Shown in pieces: positions 1 through 10,296 of a DNA stretch of 64,000 nucleotides. Location of the stretch: NCBI GenBank assembly GCA_036936605.1, contig JAUPFV010000004.1, positions 87,446,334 to 87,510,333 on the forward strand. The letters are read 5' to 3'. The notes below the pieces were generated by a model. That model ran no database searches, was not told the DNA's origin, and saw only the letters and a program-made list of their open reading frames with translations. A program made the position numbers and the translations under genes. Within the stretch, counting starts at the first letter, position 1. The number at the start of each line of letters is the position of its first letter. The stretch comes from Limnanthes douglasii subsp. nivea (Eukaryota > Streptophyta > Magnoliopsida > Brassicales > Limnanthaceae).

Positions 1-1093
1 TAAAAAAATGGTTTTGCATATGTATGTTGTATTTATTAAACATTGGTGAACCGTTGATGTAATAACATGCATCCTTGATACTCAGGATCTGTCGAAAATG
101 ACATTGTAAGGGGTCGGACAATCAACCACCACAAGCAAAACTCTCATAGTCTTTTTGAATGGCCACTACTCAGGATAGTTTCCCCTTTTAATTCCCCAAT
201 AACATAGCGAAATTTCACGTAAACCCTACTATAGTCCTAACCGATCAGAGAATAATATATGGGTTCTTTAATAACCTATCAGGTAGACGAAGATAAAATA
301 TTAGTTGAACTTTCTGTATCAATTAAAATCCTTTAGGTTTCTGTTCCCTCGGTAACAGCCCCAATTATCACAACATTCTAATGTGGCCCCACTATATTTT
401 TGTAAGTCATCTTCATCAAAAAAATATGAATGGATTTGGATTCTTGTACAAATGAGTAAATATTTTTCCCTTTAACTATGTGATCATGCTAATCGCGTGC
501 CTTTTTTCTGAGCAGCTTGAGGGAGTTTTCACTGTATCCTCTCCTGAAAAATAGTCAATGACTCAAAGGATTGACACAACTTAGAGACCCTTCCACCATT
601 TTCAGACACCATATTCACTCGACCCCGGTCCAGATTAGGATCCAAGTACTCAGAATCGACATCGAATTGCTCAATATAATCACAATCATACTTTTATGTT
701 TGGGAGCTTCTATGGCTGCTCTTGAGACAATATATAAAGTTGCATACCACTTATCTATTACCCACTTGTGATTTAATAAAGGTAGTTGGCTTCCCATTTC
801 CAGTTAGAAATTGTATTTCTTGCTTCAAAGTAATACAATTCTTAGTATCGTGACCCACATCATGATGATGTTTGTAGAATCGTGTGTTTTGAATGGGTAT
901 GGGCCTTCGTAATTGCACAAAATTCTTTGACTTGTCATAAATAATTTCAAATTTTCAATCAATTATGTAAAACAGCTAGGCTGAACCCATTGATTTCCTT
1001 TAAGTCGAAATTTTTGCCCCTAGACTGGCTTGATCTAGTTCGATGAGAACCATGTCCAAAGTCCCTCAGACGATTGCTAATTATAGCTTGTGA

Positions 1094-1872
1094 CTAGCTA
1101 CTAGCTTTTTGACGAAGGGTTGAAAATGAAACTTTATGTTGATGAGGTTGTCTTAATCTGTTAGTTGTCTCTACTTTGATTTGTTTTCCAACTTGGTTCA
1201 ACATACCACCCCAAGTCATTGATTTTTTACGGGTAACTGCATCAGCCAATTCACCAGCTAACAGCCCTTGCCTAAGTGCAACTATAGTTACATGCTCGAA
1301 GTAATATGCCAATCCATATTTAGTATTCACAAAATTTTGGGTGTAATCTTTTAAAGATTCATTGGGGTGCTGCCAACAATGGATTATAGTGTCCACATTT
1401 TCTTTAAGCTCTTGGCTCCCCATAAACTTTCTTCAGAAGGCCATCCTAGAATATGTCAAAGTTCTTGATCGAGCCTTGTGGTAATCTATTATAAAACTTC
1501 AAGGTGGTATCCTTGAAGGTTTGAGAAAAATCTCTACACAGTAATTTGTCATCATTATCAATAATCATCACAAAGTTCTTAAATTTCTCAAGATGATTAT
1601 CCAGATCTTGGTTCGCATCTTATTTTTCCATTTTTGAGATGTCAAAATGCATAGGTAAATATCTGGAGAGGATGTTTGCAGACAAAGGTGAGTTTCTCCC
1701 AATTGTATCCATAACTGAACATGTGATCCTTGTTAGAGGTGGCAAAAATCTCAGGCTTCGATTGAATGAAGAATTGATAACTCAACAAGCCATCTATGCG
1801 ATGATCAAATGACCCCTTAAAATGTCCCTGATATTCATTATTTTTCTCTTTACACTTTCGGTGCCTTTTCAT
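1094..1872 (-). pseudogene. gag remnant of element 0
   Basis: Two broken frames (1642-1872 and 1094-1423) correspond to consecutive parts of the gag protein that is better preserved at 39484-40539. The upstream piece keeps the FATSNKD and NWEKL region, equivalent to FATPNED and NWRQS in element 2. The downstream piece keeps KSMTWGGMLNQVGKQI, nearly the same as in elements 1 and 3. Frameshifts separate the pieces. This is a structural nucleocapsid-type protein of the element, no longer translatable. Confidence 0.75.
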
Positions 1873-2142
1873 TCCCGAAGAATCCTACTTACTTGATTTA
1901 TGGTGCTTATTTGAATATTTCTTCGATCAAAGTTTTTCTTTATTTTTATTAAATTATCACAGCTAAAAAATGATGAAGGGATTTCCGACTATGTAGTAGA
2001 GTCCTCAGTAAATTCTGAAGTGTTGGAATAATGTTTAGCTCGATGATCTTATTTAAAATCTTGATGTATTTTAAAGGATTGGTCGTCTTGGCATCGCTTC
2101 AGATTATGTTGTACCCGCCATGATGGGGATAAGATTACCTTC

Positions 2143-2519
2143 TGGTGATGATTATTTTGTGATGACGGTAATTTTGTCAGATGTTTTAGATAATTTCAAA
2201 GGTATTAAATGTTTGGGTGTTTTGTAGTAAGAGATTTAAGCTTCCTGGTTGTATTAAATGTTCATTACCCTCATTAATGAAAGTGGTTGGGTATTTATAC
2301 CTTTAATTATGGACCCATGCGCTTTCGGGTCAAGTTCTGAAACCGGGTCGAGTTTAAAGACCCATTAGTTCTTAAGTAGATTAGCACATAGCTTAGTCAA
2401 AAGGTGTTTAGTGTTTTAATACTTTTGTCCTGTCTGGATAGTTCAGTGGACAGTTATTGTCCGAATTACCCCTGTCCAGTTTTCTCAGTGGGTGGTGGTG
2501 AATAAATCCGGACTCATCA
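2143..2519 (-). repeat. 5' LTR of element 0 (short LTR variant)
   Basis: The 377-bp block matches the LTRs of elements 2 and 3 along its length: the GGGTATTTATACC promoter palindrome (slightly altered here), the block ending in GGGTCGAGTTT and the terminal GGACTCATCA. The outer end (2143) is degraded, reading TGGTGATGATT where element 2 has TGGTGTGGATT. Confidence 0.75.
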
Positions 2520-2710
2520 CCTTCAACATATTTTTCAAATAAAATTTGAAACCAAATAATTTTTGTTTTTGTTGTAGGCAACAAATTGCAAGGTCGGAAA
2601 AATATTCCAAGGGTCATCGTGAAGAAGCCAAACCTAGTTCGAATAAGGTTTTCCTGTAGTCCAATAGTGGTAGCAATAATGCTCACGTCGGTGGAAGCTA
2701 GCCGAGGAGA

Positions 2711-4453
2711 GTGTTCCGAGTAATACGAAGGAAAAAGTTCGATAGAGTTAGGAAGCGTACTCTAAGGGATGAATCGCCTTGTGATAAGTCGGGTGAAGAT
2801 ATAGAAGAAGATGAGCTACCGGTTCGTAGTCAAGTATATCTGAACAATCTGGAGAGCATGATGCATCTGTTTCTTGCTCAAAATAGTATGCTACATTTTC
2901 TGGACTACATGCACCACGAGGCTTACCACACTTTCCTAGGCAATGAAAGCCATATAATTAATATGCCATATTATTTGTTATTTTTTTTATTTATATTCAT
3001 ACTAATTTTGTATCTTGATATATTTTTAACTATTTCAATCTCGTACATGTATTACGGTGATGCTAAATACAGTCTACTCGACCAATGGGACCTAAAAACC
3101 AACAAACTATGAAAGCTCTCGTTGAAGCAACTCAATTTTAGCCGCTTATGCGCTACTTGCCTAAATACAACTCAAAATCGCAGTTGGACGAGTTATATAT
3201 TGAACGGGTGGCATCAGGAGAGGAACACCTTCCAGTTCTCTTTTGGCGAGATGACTATCATGTTGGACGACGTGTATGTTATTATCAACCTCCTGGTGAA
3301 GAAAAGAATACTCGAGCCGTTTAAGGTCACCCATCATGGTCAGTATTATATCAAATACGGTAACCTGTTGGGAGTTACGCCTATGGTGATACAATAATAA
3401 ATGAAGCAGCATGATGGAACCGATTTTGGTCTAAGACGGCTTAGGGAGCAGTTTTTTAAAGACGAGTATTTGGATTCCAATATCGCGCGTACCGCTGCTA
3501 TGACTACACAAGTCGTTTATGCGTACATCATGTTCTTTTTTGGTTTTACCTTATTCACGAACACGAGCCAGAAAAACATTTAGGATGATTTTCTCGTCTA
3601 TTTAGAGCACTTGTATAGGCTTGGTGAGATAGCATGGGATGCATGTTCTTTGGCGTGACTGTATAAGGGTTCAAGAGATATTTCAAAGACGTCTCTGAAG
3701 AGTCTTGTTGGTTTCTCCAGGTTGTTGGATTGCTGGATCTACGACTATTTCCCCTATTTTCGGGTTCTTGTTAATAGTGCATATAGTCCAACTGATCCAA
3801 AGTGTGTTAGTTGGTTGCCCAAAAAACTTACGGGGATAAATGTTTGGCAAAAGTTTTACTACTGCGAGATCATTGTCGCTCAAGAGTAGAAGAATGTAGG
3901 TAGTGTTATTTAACTACTGATAATTTTTACTTCACCAATTACTTTTTTACAAAGTTATGTGTTTGTTTGTTTGAAGGTGATTTTCCAATCTTATCTTGAC
4001 ATTAGAGAGGCATTTTTGGTGCATGAGATTGGGTTGTATCATAACCCTATTTGTATTATGCTTGTGAGTGAGGTGTATCCGCCAGATCGAGTAATGCGGA
4101 AATTTGGTTGGATTCAAAAGAAGTCGTTGGATCCCAATATAGCTCGATCTGAGCTCATGAGAGGCGATAAATTACAGTATGTTCTCGATGCTCGGTATTA
4201 TCAAAAATGGTAGGAGCATTTGTATGTGATCGGTAGGTATAGACAATCTTTGTTAGGAAGCCGTAGAACATCAACGCCTCAGTACGCAACTTATATTGAA
4301 AAGTACGGTTGGTTTCAGATCACTCCGCATATCCTCTATGACCATTTTGTTGTAGAGGTGATTCATATGATAAATCGTATTCGACCTCTTGAAGACAGTC
4401 TGGAAGAGGAAATAAATTTTATGAAAAGAGTGCTCAAAATCACAAGTCCATGA
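2711..4453 (+). pseudogene. Plant mobile domain (PMD) gene relic, MAIN-like
   Basis: Successive plus-strand frames give a broken plant mobile domain protein, the domain of the Arabidopsis MAIN/MAIL1 family that also occurs as transposon cargo. The core is at about 3200-3300 (WHQERNTFQFSFGEMTIMLDDV, matching the family pattern of W, polar residues, then GEMTITLxDV). Further blocks are LYKGSRDISKTSLKSLVG at about 3660-3715, YPPDRVMRKFGWIQ at about 4075-4118 and a C-terminal helix to 4453. Stops interrupt it near 3110, 3398, 3581, 3658, 3888 and 4211. Some interruptions, such as 2950-3060 and 3900-3960, could be decayed introns. Nearby MULE sequence suggests it was mobile-element cargo, but that is inference. 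Confidence 0.65.
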
Positions 4454-4739
4454 TTCTTTGTCATCATGGGTATGTTGCTATTGTGTTTGTTATCTTAGTG
4501 AAGTATTTTTATGAACAATTGTTTTTGATATTGTACTTGTTGTTGTATAAAATAACAAAATGGTTTTTCACATGCATGTTGTATAATATTCGATATTTTT
4601 GCACATGTATGTTTTATAACTTTTATTTTATGTATAACATATGTTTTTTACTTGTATTTATTTTTGTGTTTGGTAAACTCTTTATGGAGGGTTGATTAGA
4701 GTCTAATAAAAAAAGACATATTTGAATTTAACCTTAGCC
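4454..4739. other. AT-rich spacer after the PMD relic
   Basis: About 290 bp of T-rich sequence follow the PMD stop. An 81-codon plus-strand frame here is almost entirely Phe, Leu, Tyr and Ile, which is what AT-rich noncoding DNA gives. Nothing recognisable is present. Confidence 0.6.
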
Positions 4740-5160
4740 ATGCGATGCAGAATATCCGCTGTGAATGATATAAAATTTCAACCGCGAGAGAGTTTCTCAC
4801 CGGGGTGAAACATACTCCCCCACCGGGGAGGCTGCCAAAAAACAATGCCACAAAAATTATAGGGAATTCACTCGGGAGAGGAAAAATTACCCCTGCCGGT
4901 ATGGAAAACATGTACCATACGTGATGCCCTGCAAGGTGGAAAATTACACCGGTTGAAGAGTTTCCACCCGGCGGGCAAAAAAGTTCAACCTCGTCGGGGA
5001 GACAACTATATACAAGAGCTATATGGTTGTTTATTTTGGGGTTGTCCCCAGCCGGGTTGAAAAATCCACACAGGCAGGGGAGTTTCCTCTCGATACGTAG
5101 GAAATTTTACCCCGCCGGGTGACAAATACTCACCCGCCGGTTAGGAACACATAAATTATA
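4740..5160. repeat. CCGG-rich degenerate repeat block, left
   Basis: This block stands out from the AT-rich surroundings. It contains repeated short units of the form CCGGNGGGGTGAAAAAT or TCACCCGCCGG, for example near 4799, 4823, 4893, 4963, 5053, 5116 and 5133. A similar block lies at 18180-18680 on the far side of the MULE gene. The units appear on both strands. It may be a decayed minisatellite or the subterminal region of a large MULE; neither is proven. Confidence 0.5.
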
Positions 5161-5307
5161 ATATAATGGTTACCACCAAGTTTGGATATCCTACCAAAAG
5201 ATATTAGTTCCCCGTCAATTGTTTTGACATTTTGTTGTTATATTCCAACCGAATCACCCTCTATAAATGAAGAAACCACACTCAATTAAAATACATAAAA
5301 TAATACA

Positions 5308-5646
5308 ATGAGAGATGCGAATTGGAATGTACATGAAGATGCAAACTTGCTCAAAGCTTTTGAGTTTTTGAAAGACTCGATGTCGCAAGAGACGCCTGGT
5401 TTTATCGATGTTGTTATATGCATAATGTACTTCATACACGGTAAGGAAACAATGTGCTCGACGTGTATGATTCCTCGACCACATAAACGTGAAGAAGTGG
5501 CTGTCGGGTTAGATTATTTGAACACTATGTCGAGTATGCCGATTGAGTCACTCTCTTATGAAATCCAATATGAAACGCGCGATATTTTTAGTATGAGATT
5601 TCAAAGTACTATGACGAAAGATATACTGGAGGATGCGATATGTTAA
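5308..5646 (+). CDS. Hypothetical protein, 112 aa, TATA-preceded
   Basis: An open frame of 112 codons follows a TATAAAT box at 5262-5268. The composition is mixed and protein-like (ETPGFIDVVICIMYFIHGKE, then CSTCMIPRPHKREE with a CxxC pair), with no obvious membrane segment. I do not recognise the family. It sits between the PMD relic and the OTU exon on the opposite strand and may be cargo or a relic of the same transposon. Translation downstream in the same frame hits stops quickly, so it may be the front part of a truncated gene. A chance ORF is possible. Confidence 0.3.
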   Translation: MRDANWNVHEDANLLKAFEFLKDSMSQETPGFIDVVICIMYFIHGKETMCSTCMIPRPHKREEVAVGLDYLNTMSSMPIESLSYEIQYETRDIFSMRFQSTMTKDILEDAIC

Positions 5647-6184
5647 AACTTACCCAAGTTTCGATGGAATTAGCCAGGATGAAGAATACCTTTTCGAGAA
5701 ACGGTCCAAGAATGGATGGAGTTATCCGTCACCATGAACGCGCCTTAAACATCTACTATATCAACTTTGTCAACTATTTATTTATTTTTATTATGTGTAT
5801 TTGTATTTAAAATTATGTAATGTCTAAAATAATGTGAACTAATAAAGAGGTTAATGTTATTATTTTAAAATTATCATTATCATAATCTTTATAGCATACA
5901 AGTTTTTAGCGTCTCAAATTGTACATATATTGCAATGGAAAGTTTTTAAATGAAAACGACTAAATCGATTACTTCGAGACTATAATTTTTAATTTCTTCA
6001 TATCTCTTGCAATGAGGATGATTCGGTAATTCCCAACCTTCCACATTTGTTGAACAAAATTCTATGCAACAATGATGTATCATTGTACATAGGGCATCAG
6101 TCGCAACGGAAAGCTACAAAACGAACACACAATAAAAAATCACAATCACATATAATAGGTGAGATGTTAAAAAAATTAAACGAA
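5647..6184. other. AT-rich spacer
   Basis: No gene, repeat or motif that I can support is visible in this 540-bp stretch between the small ORF and the OTU pseudogene. It probably contains the 3' flank of the minus-strand OTU gene. Confidence 0.5.
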
Positions 6185-6910
6185 CTAGCAATGTAATGAA
6201 ATACTTATGGTCACAAAATGGTTGGAGTTGACCAAACCAAATCTAATTTCTATCCAGTTTGATATCAAAGGGGGTGCACCTCTTAACGGAAGAAAAATTA
6301 AGCTTACATTAATGGTTTTATACTGTCTTACGAAGTAACGCATGCAGTTAAACGTAGATGCAGCCGCGACTCTCTTCTCCCGTATCGTCATTTAATTCTC
6401 CATGGTAGCTACATCGCTAGAGCACTTCACATGTTCTACCATATCTATGAAATCCTCCATGCTTGTAAAAATCTTCACGTACACAAATGTGTAATTCATA
6501 AACTCGTTATAGAGTGTATCTCTAATCAACCTTTGTCCATCTTGTTGTTTGTTCAAGTCAAATGCAATCGAGCGGTACCCGCAGTGGCCATTGGCTTTAA
6601 CGTCGGTGATAGAAGTTATGAAAGAGCTAAACAAGATGGGGAATTGGTTAAAGTAAGCGTTAGGATCAACCAAACTTGCTTTAGCCGGTATCATAACACT
6701 TGACTTACAACCGACTGTTCCGCTAGAATGTATCGTCCCCCTTGGTTGTATAGAATTACCACTCTCTTGTTTCCAAAATCCGCTTCCCCTACCAAATTTG
6801 GGAGCTGTTGTTCTCGTCTTTTTACGTGAAATGGTCGTTGGAATTTTGAAACAATTTACTACTGACAATGCACTCGCTTCCTTGGAAGCTATTATATGCT
6901 CATGGTACAA
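6185..6910 (-). pseudogene. OTU cysteine-protease domain, C-terminal part of a MULE protein
   Basis: The minus-strand frame encodes an OTU-type domain, a papain-like fold that removes ubiquitin. The catalytic-Cys block reads DVKANGHCGYRSIA, corresponding to the usual DGxCGFRAIA. About 100 residues later come FLPLRG and then GLVNSNHF, where the His of NHF is the expected catalytic His. One in-frame stop at 6392-6394 separates the two halves without a frameshift. It lies downstream, on the same strand, of the MULE transposase that resumes at 16428. Plant MULEs whose transposase is followed by an OTU domain are known, so the two pieces were one gene before element 1 inserted. Confidence 0.75.
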
Positions 6911-7011
6911 TTTGTCATGTTTAATGGATGATTAAGATGCAGTCATATATAAGTTATGTTTAGAAGATGGACAACCATGCGCTTGTAGTTTTTCCAAAGG
7001 ATCTAAAAGGG

Positions 7012-7016
7012 AAGTT
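7012..7016. repeat. Target-site duplication of element 1 (left copy)
   Basis: AAGTT immediately precedes the left LTR and is repeated exactly at 16423-16427 after the right LTR. Five base pairs is the expected length for LTR-retrotransposon integrase. Confidence 0.9.
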
Positions 7017-7435
7017 TGGTGTGGTTTATTTTTGTCTGAGGGTAAGTTTGTAATTTCTGTTTAGAGTTTTGTGGAGTTTTGTGAGTATTTAATGTTTGGG
7101 TAGAATGTAGAGGGAGAATTAAGCTGCCTGGTTGTATTTAATTTTCATTACCCTCATTTAATGTGGGTGGTTGGGTGTTTATACCCTTATATTTTGGCCT
7201 CATGGGCTTTCGGGTCGTGTTTAATGGATTCGGGTCGAGTTTAAGGACCCATTAGTTCTAAGTAGGGGAACAGGCAGCTTAGTCAAAAAGTGATTAGGTT
7301 TTAAGTACTTTAGTTCTGTTTGGATAGTTCAATGGATGATGGTGTCTGAACTGCCCATGTCTGGTAAGGTGGACATTGTCCGAATTGACCATGTCCGGTT
7401 CTCATAAAATGTGGTGACTGAATCCGGACTCATCA
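7017..7435 (-). repeat. 3' LTR of element 1 (long LTR variant)
   Basis: The repeat runs from TGGTGTGGTTTA to GGACTCATCA on the plus strand and matches 16004-16422 over its full 419 bp. The TATA palindrome is mutated here (GGTGTTTATA instead of GGTATTTATA). Confidence 0.93.
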
Positions 7436-7452
7436 GTAGCCCCTTTTTTAGG
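7436..7452 (-). promoter_or_regulatory. Polypurine tract of element 1
   Basis: On the minus strand CCTAAAAAAGGGGCTAC directly abuts the 3' LTR. Such a purine run primes plus-strand DNA synthesis. The same tract is present next to the 3' LTRs of element 2 (30924-30940) and element 3 (about 61745-61761). Confidence 0.75.
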
Positions 7453-7601
7453 TGGTGTTCAAAAACTTTTGGCAAGACCTAAAAAACAGTCTGTTGGTGG
7501 TGAGAGTTACAGCTGGACAGGTCATTCGAACTGTGTTATAGCTTAATCCGGACTGAAAAAAGTTCTTGAAGCTAAACGGTTTTTTGTCAGAGTTCGTGGG
7601 A

Positions 7602-7783
7602 CACGTGTCTCTCTCTGGTTCGTTATTCCAGCCGTTTTTTCACCTAGGATTTCGCTCCCACCTTCTCGAAAAAGTAACCTCTTCATTAAAGGAAGATGAT
7701 ATAAGCGTCGTTCCCTAATCATTGCAATCCTTTCGAATTCTCCTAGGTATCAAAGCATTTCTTTGTGTATTTACTATAAATTA
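7602..7783 (+). promoter_or_regulatory. Promoter of the antisense gene, element 1
   Basis: A G-box (CACGTG, 7602-7607) inside GGGACACGTGTC and a TATAAATTA box (7775-7783) lie between the 3' LTR and the antisense ATG. Both are at matching places in elements 2 and 3. The bZIP-type site seen in element 2 is degraded here (around 7700-7710). Confidence 0.6.
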
Positions 7784-7881
7784 AGCATTTCTTTACTGTT
7801 TTATCACCATCTTCACACTTACTTTGCTAAATCTCAGAGCTTTCTCTCTCAAAAAAAATTCTTCTTTTTGGTTGTGCGTTT

Positions 7882-9786
7882 ATGTTCACAGCTAGGAACG
7901 CTTTAATCAAAGGCGGGTGGCTTAGCCTATCAGAGTTAGAAAGGGCTTAAAAAGTCGAAAGAGAAAGGCGCATTGCTGCAGGCCTTCCTACTTCCCCTGT
8001 CGACAAACCAGAAATTCCAAGCACAGAGCCTGACCAGGGCTCTTCTTCAACCAGAGTGTTAAACCGAGGAGATTGTTTCAAACCAATCTTTCGCCAATTG
8101 TTTCAGGCTCGTCGGTCCAGGAATCGGAGCCCACTGTTGAACCAGGGCAAGCAGCTACCAGTTTCAAGAAGCCTTCCCCATTCATCGCCATGGGATCAGA
8201 TGCAGATGTCTCTCCCAATAAACTAGTTGATCGGAGAAGAGGTCGCCTGGTAAAAGGGCAGGCTTCAAAAGGTACACCTTCAAAATCAGGGGCCAAAGAC
8301 AGCAACACAGGGTGAGAGGCACCCATAAAAGTTCCTAAGGACAAGCTGTCCGGACCGGAGGCCTCTAGCTCAAGCCTCCGAAAAGAAACCATCACACCTG
8401 AGCCCCAGCCGGAGGTCAGAGTTCAGGAAAGCACTGAAGCCCAACAGTCCAGAGGTCAGAATGAACCGACTCCTAACTCCCCTTACCCAAAAACAACAAC
8501 TGAAAACCCCTCCTCGGTAATGGAGGAAGTAATGGAGGATTCTATCGAAGAGGCTCCATTTGAGTCCAAAGTTTCCGGACAAACTAGTGATGCGGGTGCT
8601 GCCAGGAAGGATAAAGGCAAAGAAAAACTATGCCTTAGGCACCCAGATCTGCCAGAGATCCTTGAGGGAAAAGTGGGACCTTGTTTCGACAAGGTTAGTG
8701 TTAAGTATCTTCTTACTTTACAAAAAATTACTTATGCTTTCATCCACACAGCCGAATTGGGTCGGATGCGTACAAAGTGGGGGATTCCGGAGAACGTAAA
8801 AATAAGGATCCCAATAAACCCTGAAACCCCAATGGACTGCAAGCTCATCTTCACTGAGCTCTTTAACTGGGGGCTAAGGTTTCCCTTAGACCCGGAGATA
8901 GTTAGGTACTTCAACCTCATCAATCTTTGTCCAAGTCAATTGAGCCCTAATGCCTGGTACACTCTCATGGCCTGAGACGAATTTGCTGGGGCCCTACCTC
9001 CCTCCAAGCACTTCGAACACTGTTACCTTCAATGGTAAGTCTTTCACCGTTTCAAGTGAAAGAGATGTTATAACTCACTCTATATTGAGTAATGTTCAGC
9101 CAGTGCTAGTTCTAGAGAAACAAGTGCGAGGTCAGTCAGCAATCATTATTGCCCTTAATTCTGACAAGGAGAGATTGTCCAGAGACCTCCTTATTGCCAA
9201 CCAAAACGTTGTTGTTTTGAAGAGAGAAAACGAGGATTTAAAGAAGAACCATGAGGGTTAGGTCACAAAGGTAGCTGACCTAGAAGACACTATCAAAGGC
9301 CTCCGGGAAAAGCAGTCCGGATTGGAGAAAGATCTCACCTCTTCAAAAGAGGAGATGAAGGCCAAGGACCAAGTCATTCATACTTTGACCAATGACAAGA
9401 TCACATTCGAGGACTCGGTGTCCAAGGCTATAGAGGAAAAAGCTGATCTGCTAAGGGAGCAAGAGGCAAAAATCCAGGCCAAAATTGATGCTTATGCCAA
9501 CAATGTGATAGATACTCAAGAAGAGATGTATGCCAAAGTGAAGTCAAACATGGTCTTGCTCTTTCATGAAAAGTTCCCGAAGAGGAACCTGGGAGATTTG
9601 TGGACTTACGTAAAGTACGAAGACCTTCCCTTCCACACTATGGCCGATGGAGATTTGCATGATTATTCTAGTGCTGACTCATCCGATGAGGAAGAGAACA
9701 TCGGGGAGAGTCCAAATGAGGAGAACGATGACCTCAAGAAGAAGAAGACAAGTGAGGCTGAGCCGTCTTCAAAGGCTCAGTCTTAG
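7882..9786 (+). pseudogene. Convergent antisense gene (aORF) of element 1, internally deleted
   Basis: This gene lies on the strand opposite gag-pol. The shared start is ATGTTCAC at 7882 (MFTARNALIKGGWLSLSELE), 107 bp after a TATAAATTA box (7775-7783). The N-terminal part is Ser/Pro-rich. A domain follows (KVSVKYLLTLQKITYAFIHT, then WGLRFPLDPEIVRYF, PSQLSPNAWYTLMA at 8860-8970) that resembles the plant 'putative gypsy type transposon' family. At about 8975 the sequence jumps to the region equivalent to 33520 in element 2, losing about 1.05 kb including the intron. The C-terminal half is coiled coil (9320-9570) and an acidic tail ending at 9786. Stops at 7948 and 9259 also break it. Function unknown. 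Confidence 0.75.
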
Positions 9787-10296
9787 AATATTAATTATCT
9801 TTTAACTTTTGTTCTGATTGAACTAAAGTCCTTGGAAGGCCAAGGCATTTTTGTAACTGTGTCCGATATTTGACCGGACAGATCTTTTTTGCTTTGATTG
9901 ACAATTTAAAGTCCTTGGACGGCCAAGGCACTTCGGTCGTTTTAATGAATATGTTTATTTTGCACAACTCTTGCATTATTTCATAGTTTTTCAATTTTGC
10001 TGGCTAATGTTTAAACAGCCCTTAGTTATTTCATAAACATCTTAAAGTGAGAGTGTTTAAATTCTCCGATGACAAATGTTTAAGTAGTCATCACACCTTT
10101 AATTCAATCCGGCCGGTATTTAAACAAAGATTTGACAAGAAACAAAATAAGAACACTCCAAATTTTTAAGAAGGCATCAAATTTTATAAAAGAGCCCGGA
10201 CACCTCATCAAAACCTCCCCGCGCCACCAGGGTAGGAAAGAGTATACCCCCAAATATTTACATCGATTTTTAAACAAGTAAATATTTACATAGTTT
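9787..10296. other. Convergent spacer of element 1 with two hairpins
   Basis: This noncoding spacer separates the stop of the antisense gene from the stop of integrase. Two inverted repeats CCTTGG-N4-CCAAGG sit at 9830-9845 and 9913-9928, each within AAAGTCCTTGG...CCAAGGCA. Further right are a conserved TTAAATTCTCCGATGACAAA segment (about 10047-10078) and a GC-rich segment CCTCCCCGCGCCACCAGGG (about 10215-10233). All of these recur in elements 2 and 3. The role may be bidirectional transcript termination or RNA structure, which is inference. Confidence 0.6.

Larger units (their letters stand above)
1..2519 (-). mobile_element. Decayed Ty3/gypsy element (element 0), 5' part, cut by window edge
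   Basis: This is the 5' portion of a minus-strand Ty3/gypsy retrotransposon of the same family as the three full elements further right. Its 5' LTR lies at 2143-2519. Leftward come gag remnants (1094-1872), a gag-protease linker resembling that of element 1 (about 560-780), and a weakly recognisable protease region (about 90-320). No reading frame longer than 110 codons survives, so it is much older than the other copies. The rest of pol would lie left of position 1, so the partner LTR and target-site duplication cannot be tested. Confidence 0.75.

Noticed and set aside
4450..4695. 81-codon plus-strand ORF after the PMD relic, as a membrane protein
   Set aside because: It is Phe, Tyr and Leu rich because the DNA is T-rich; similar frames occur in other AT-rich spacers of the window.
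8078..8395. 105-codon minus-strand ORF opposite the antisense gene of element 1
   Set aside because: Shadow of the plus-strand Ser/Pro-rich N-terminal region, with no family resemblance.
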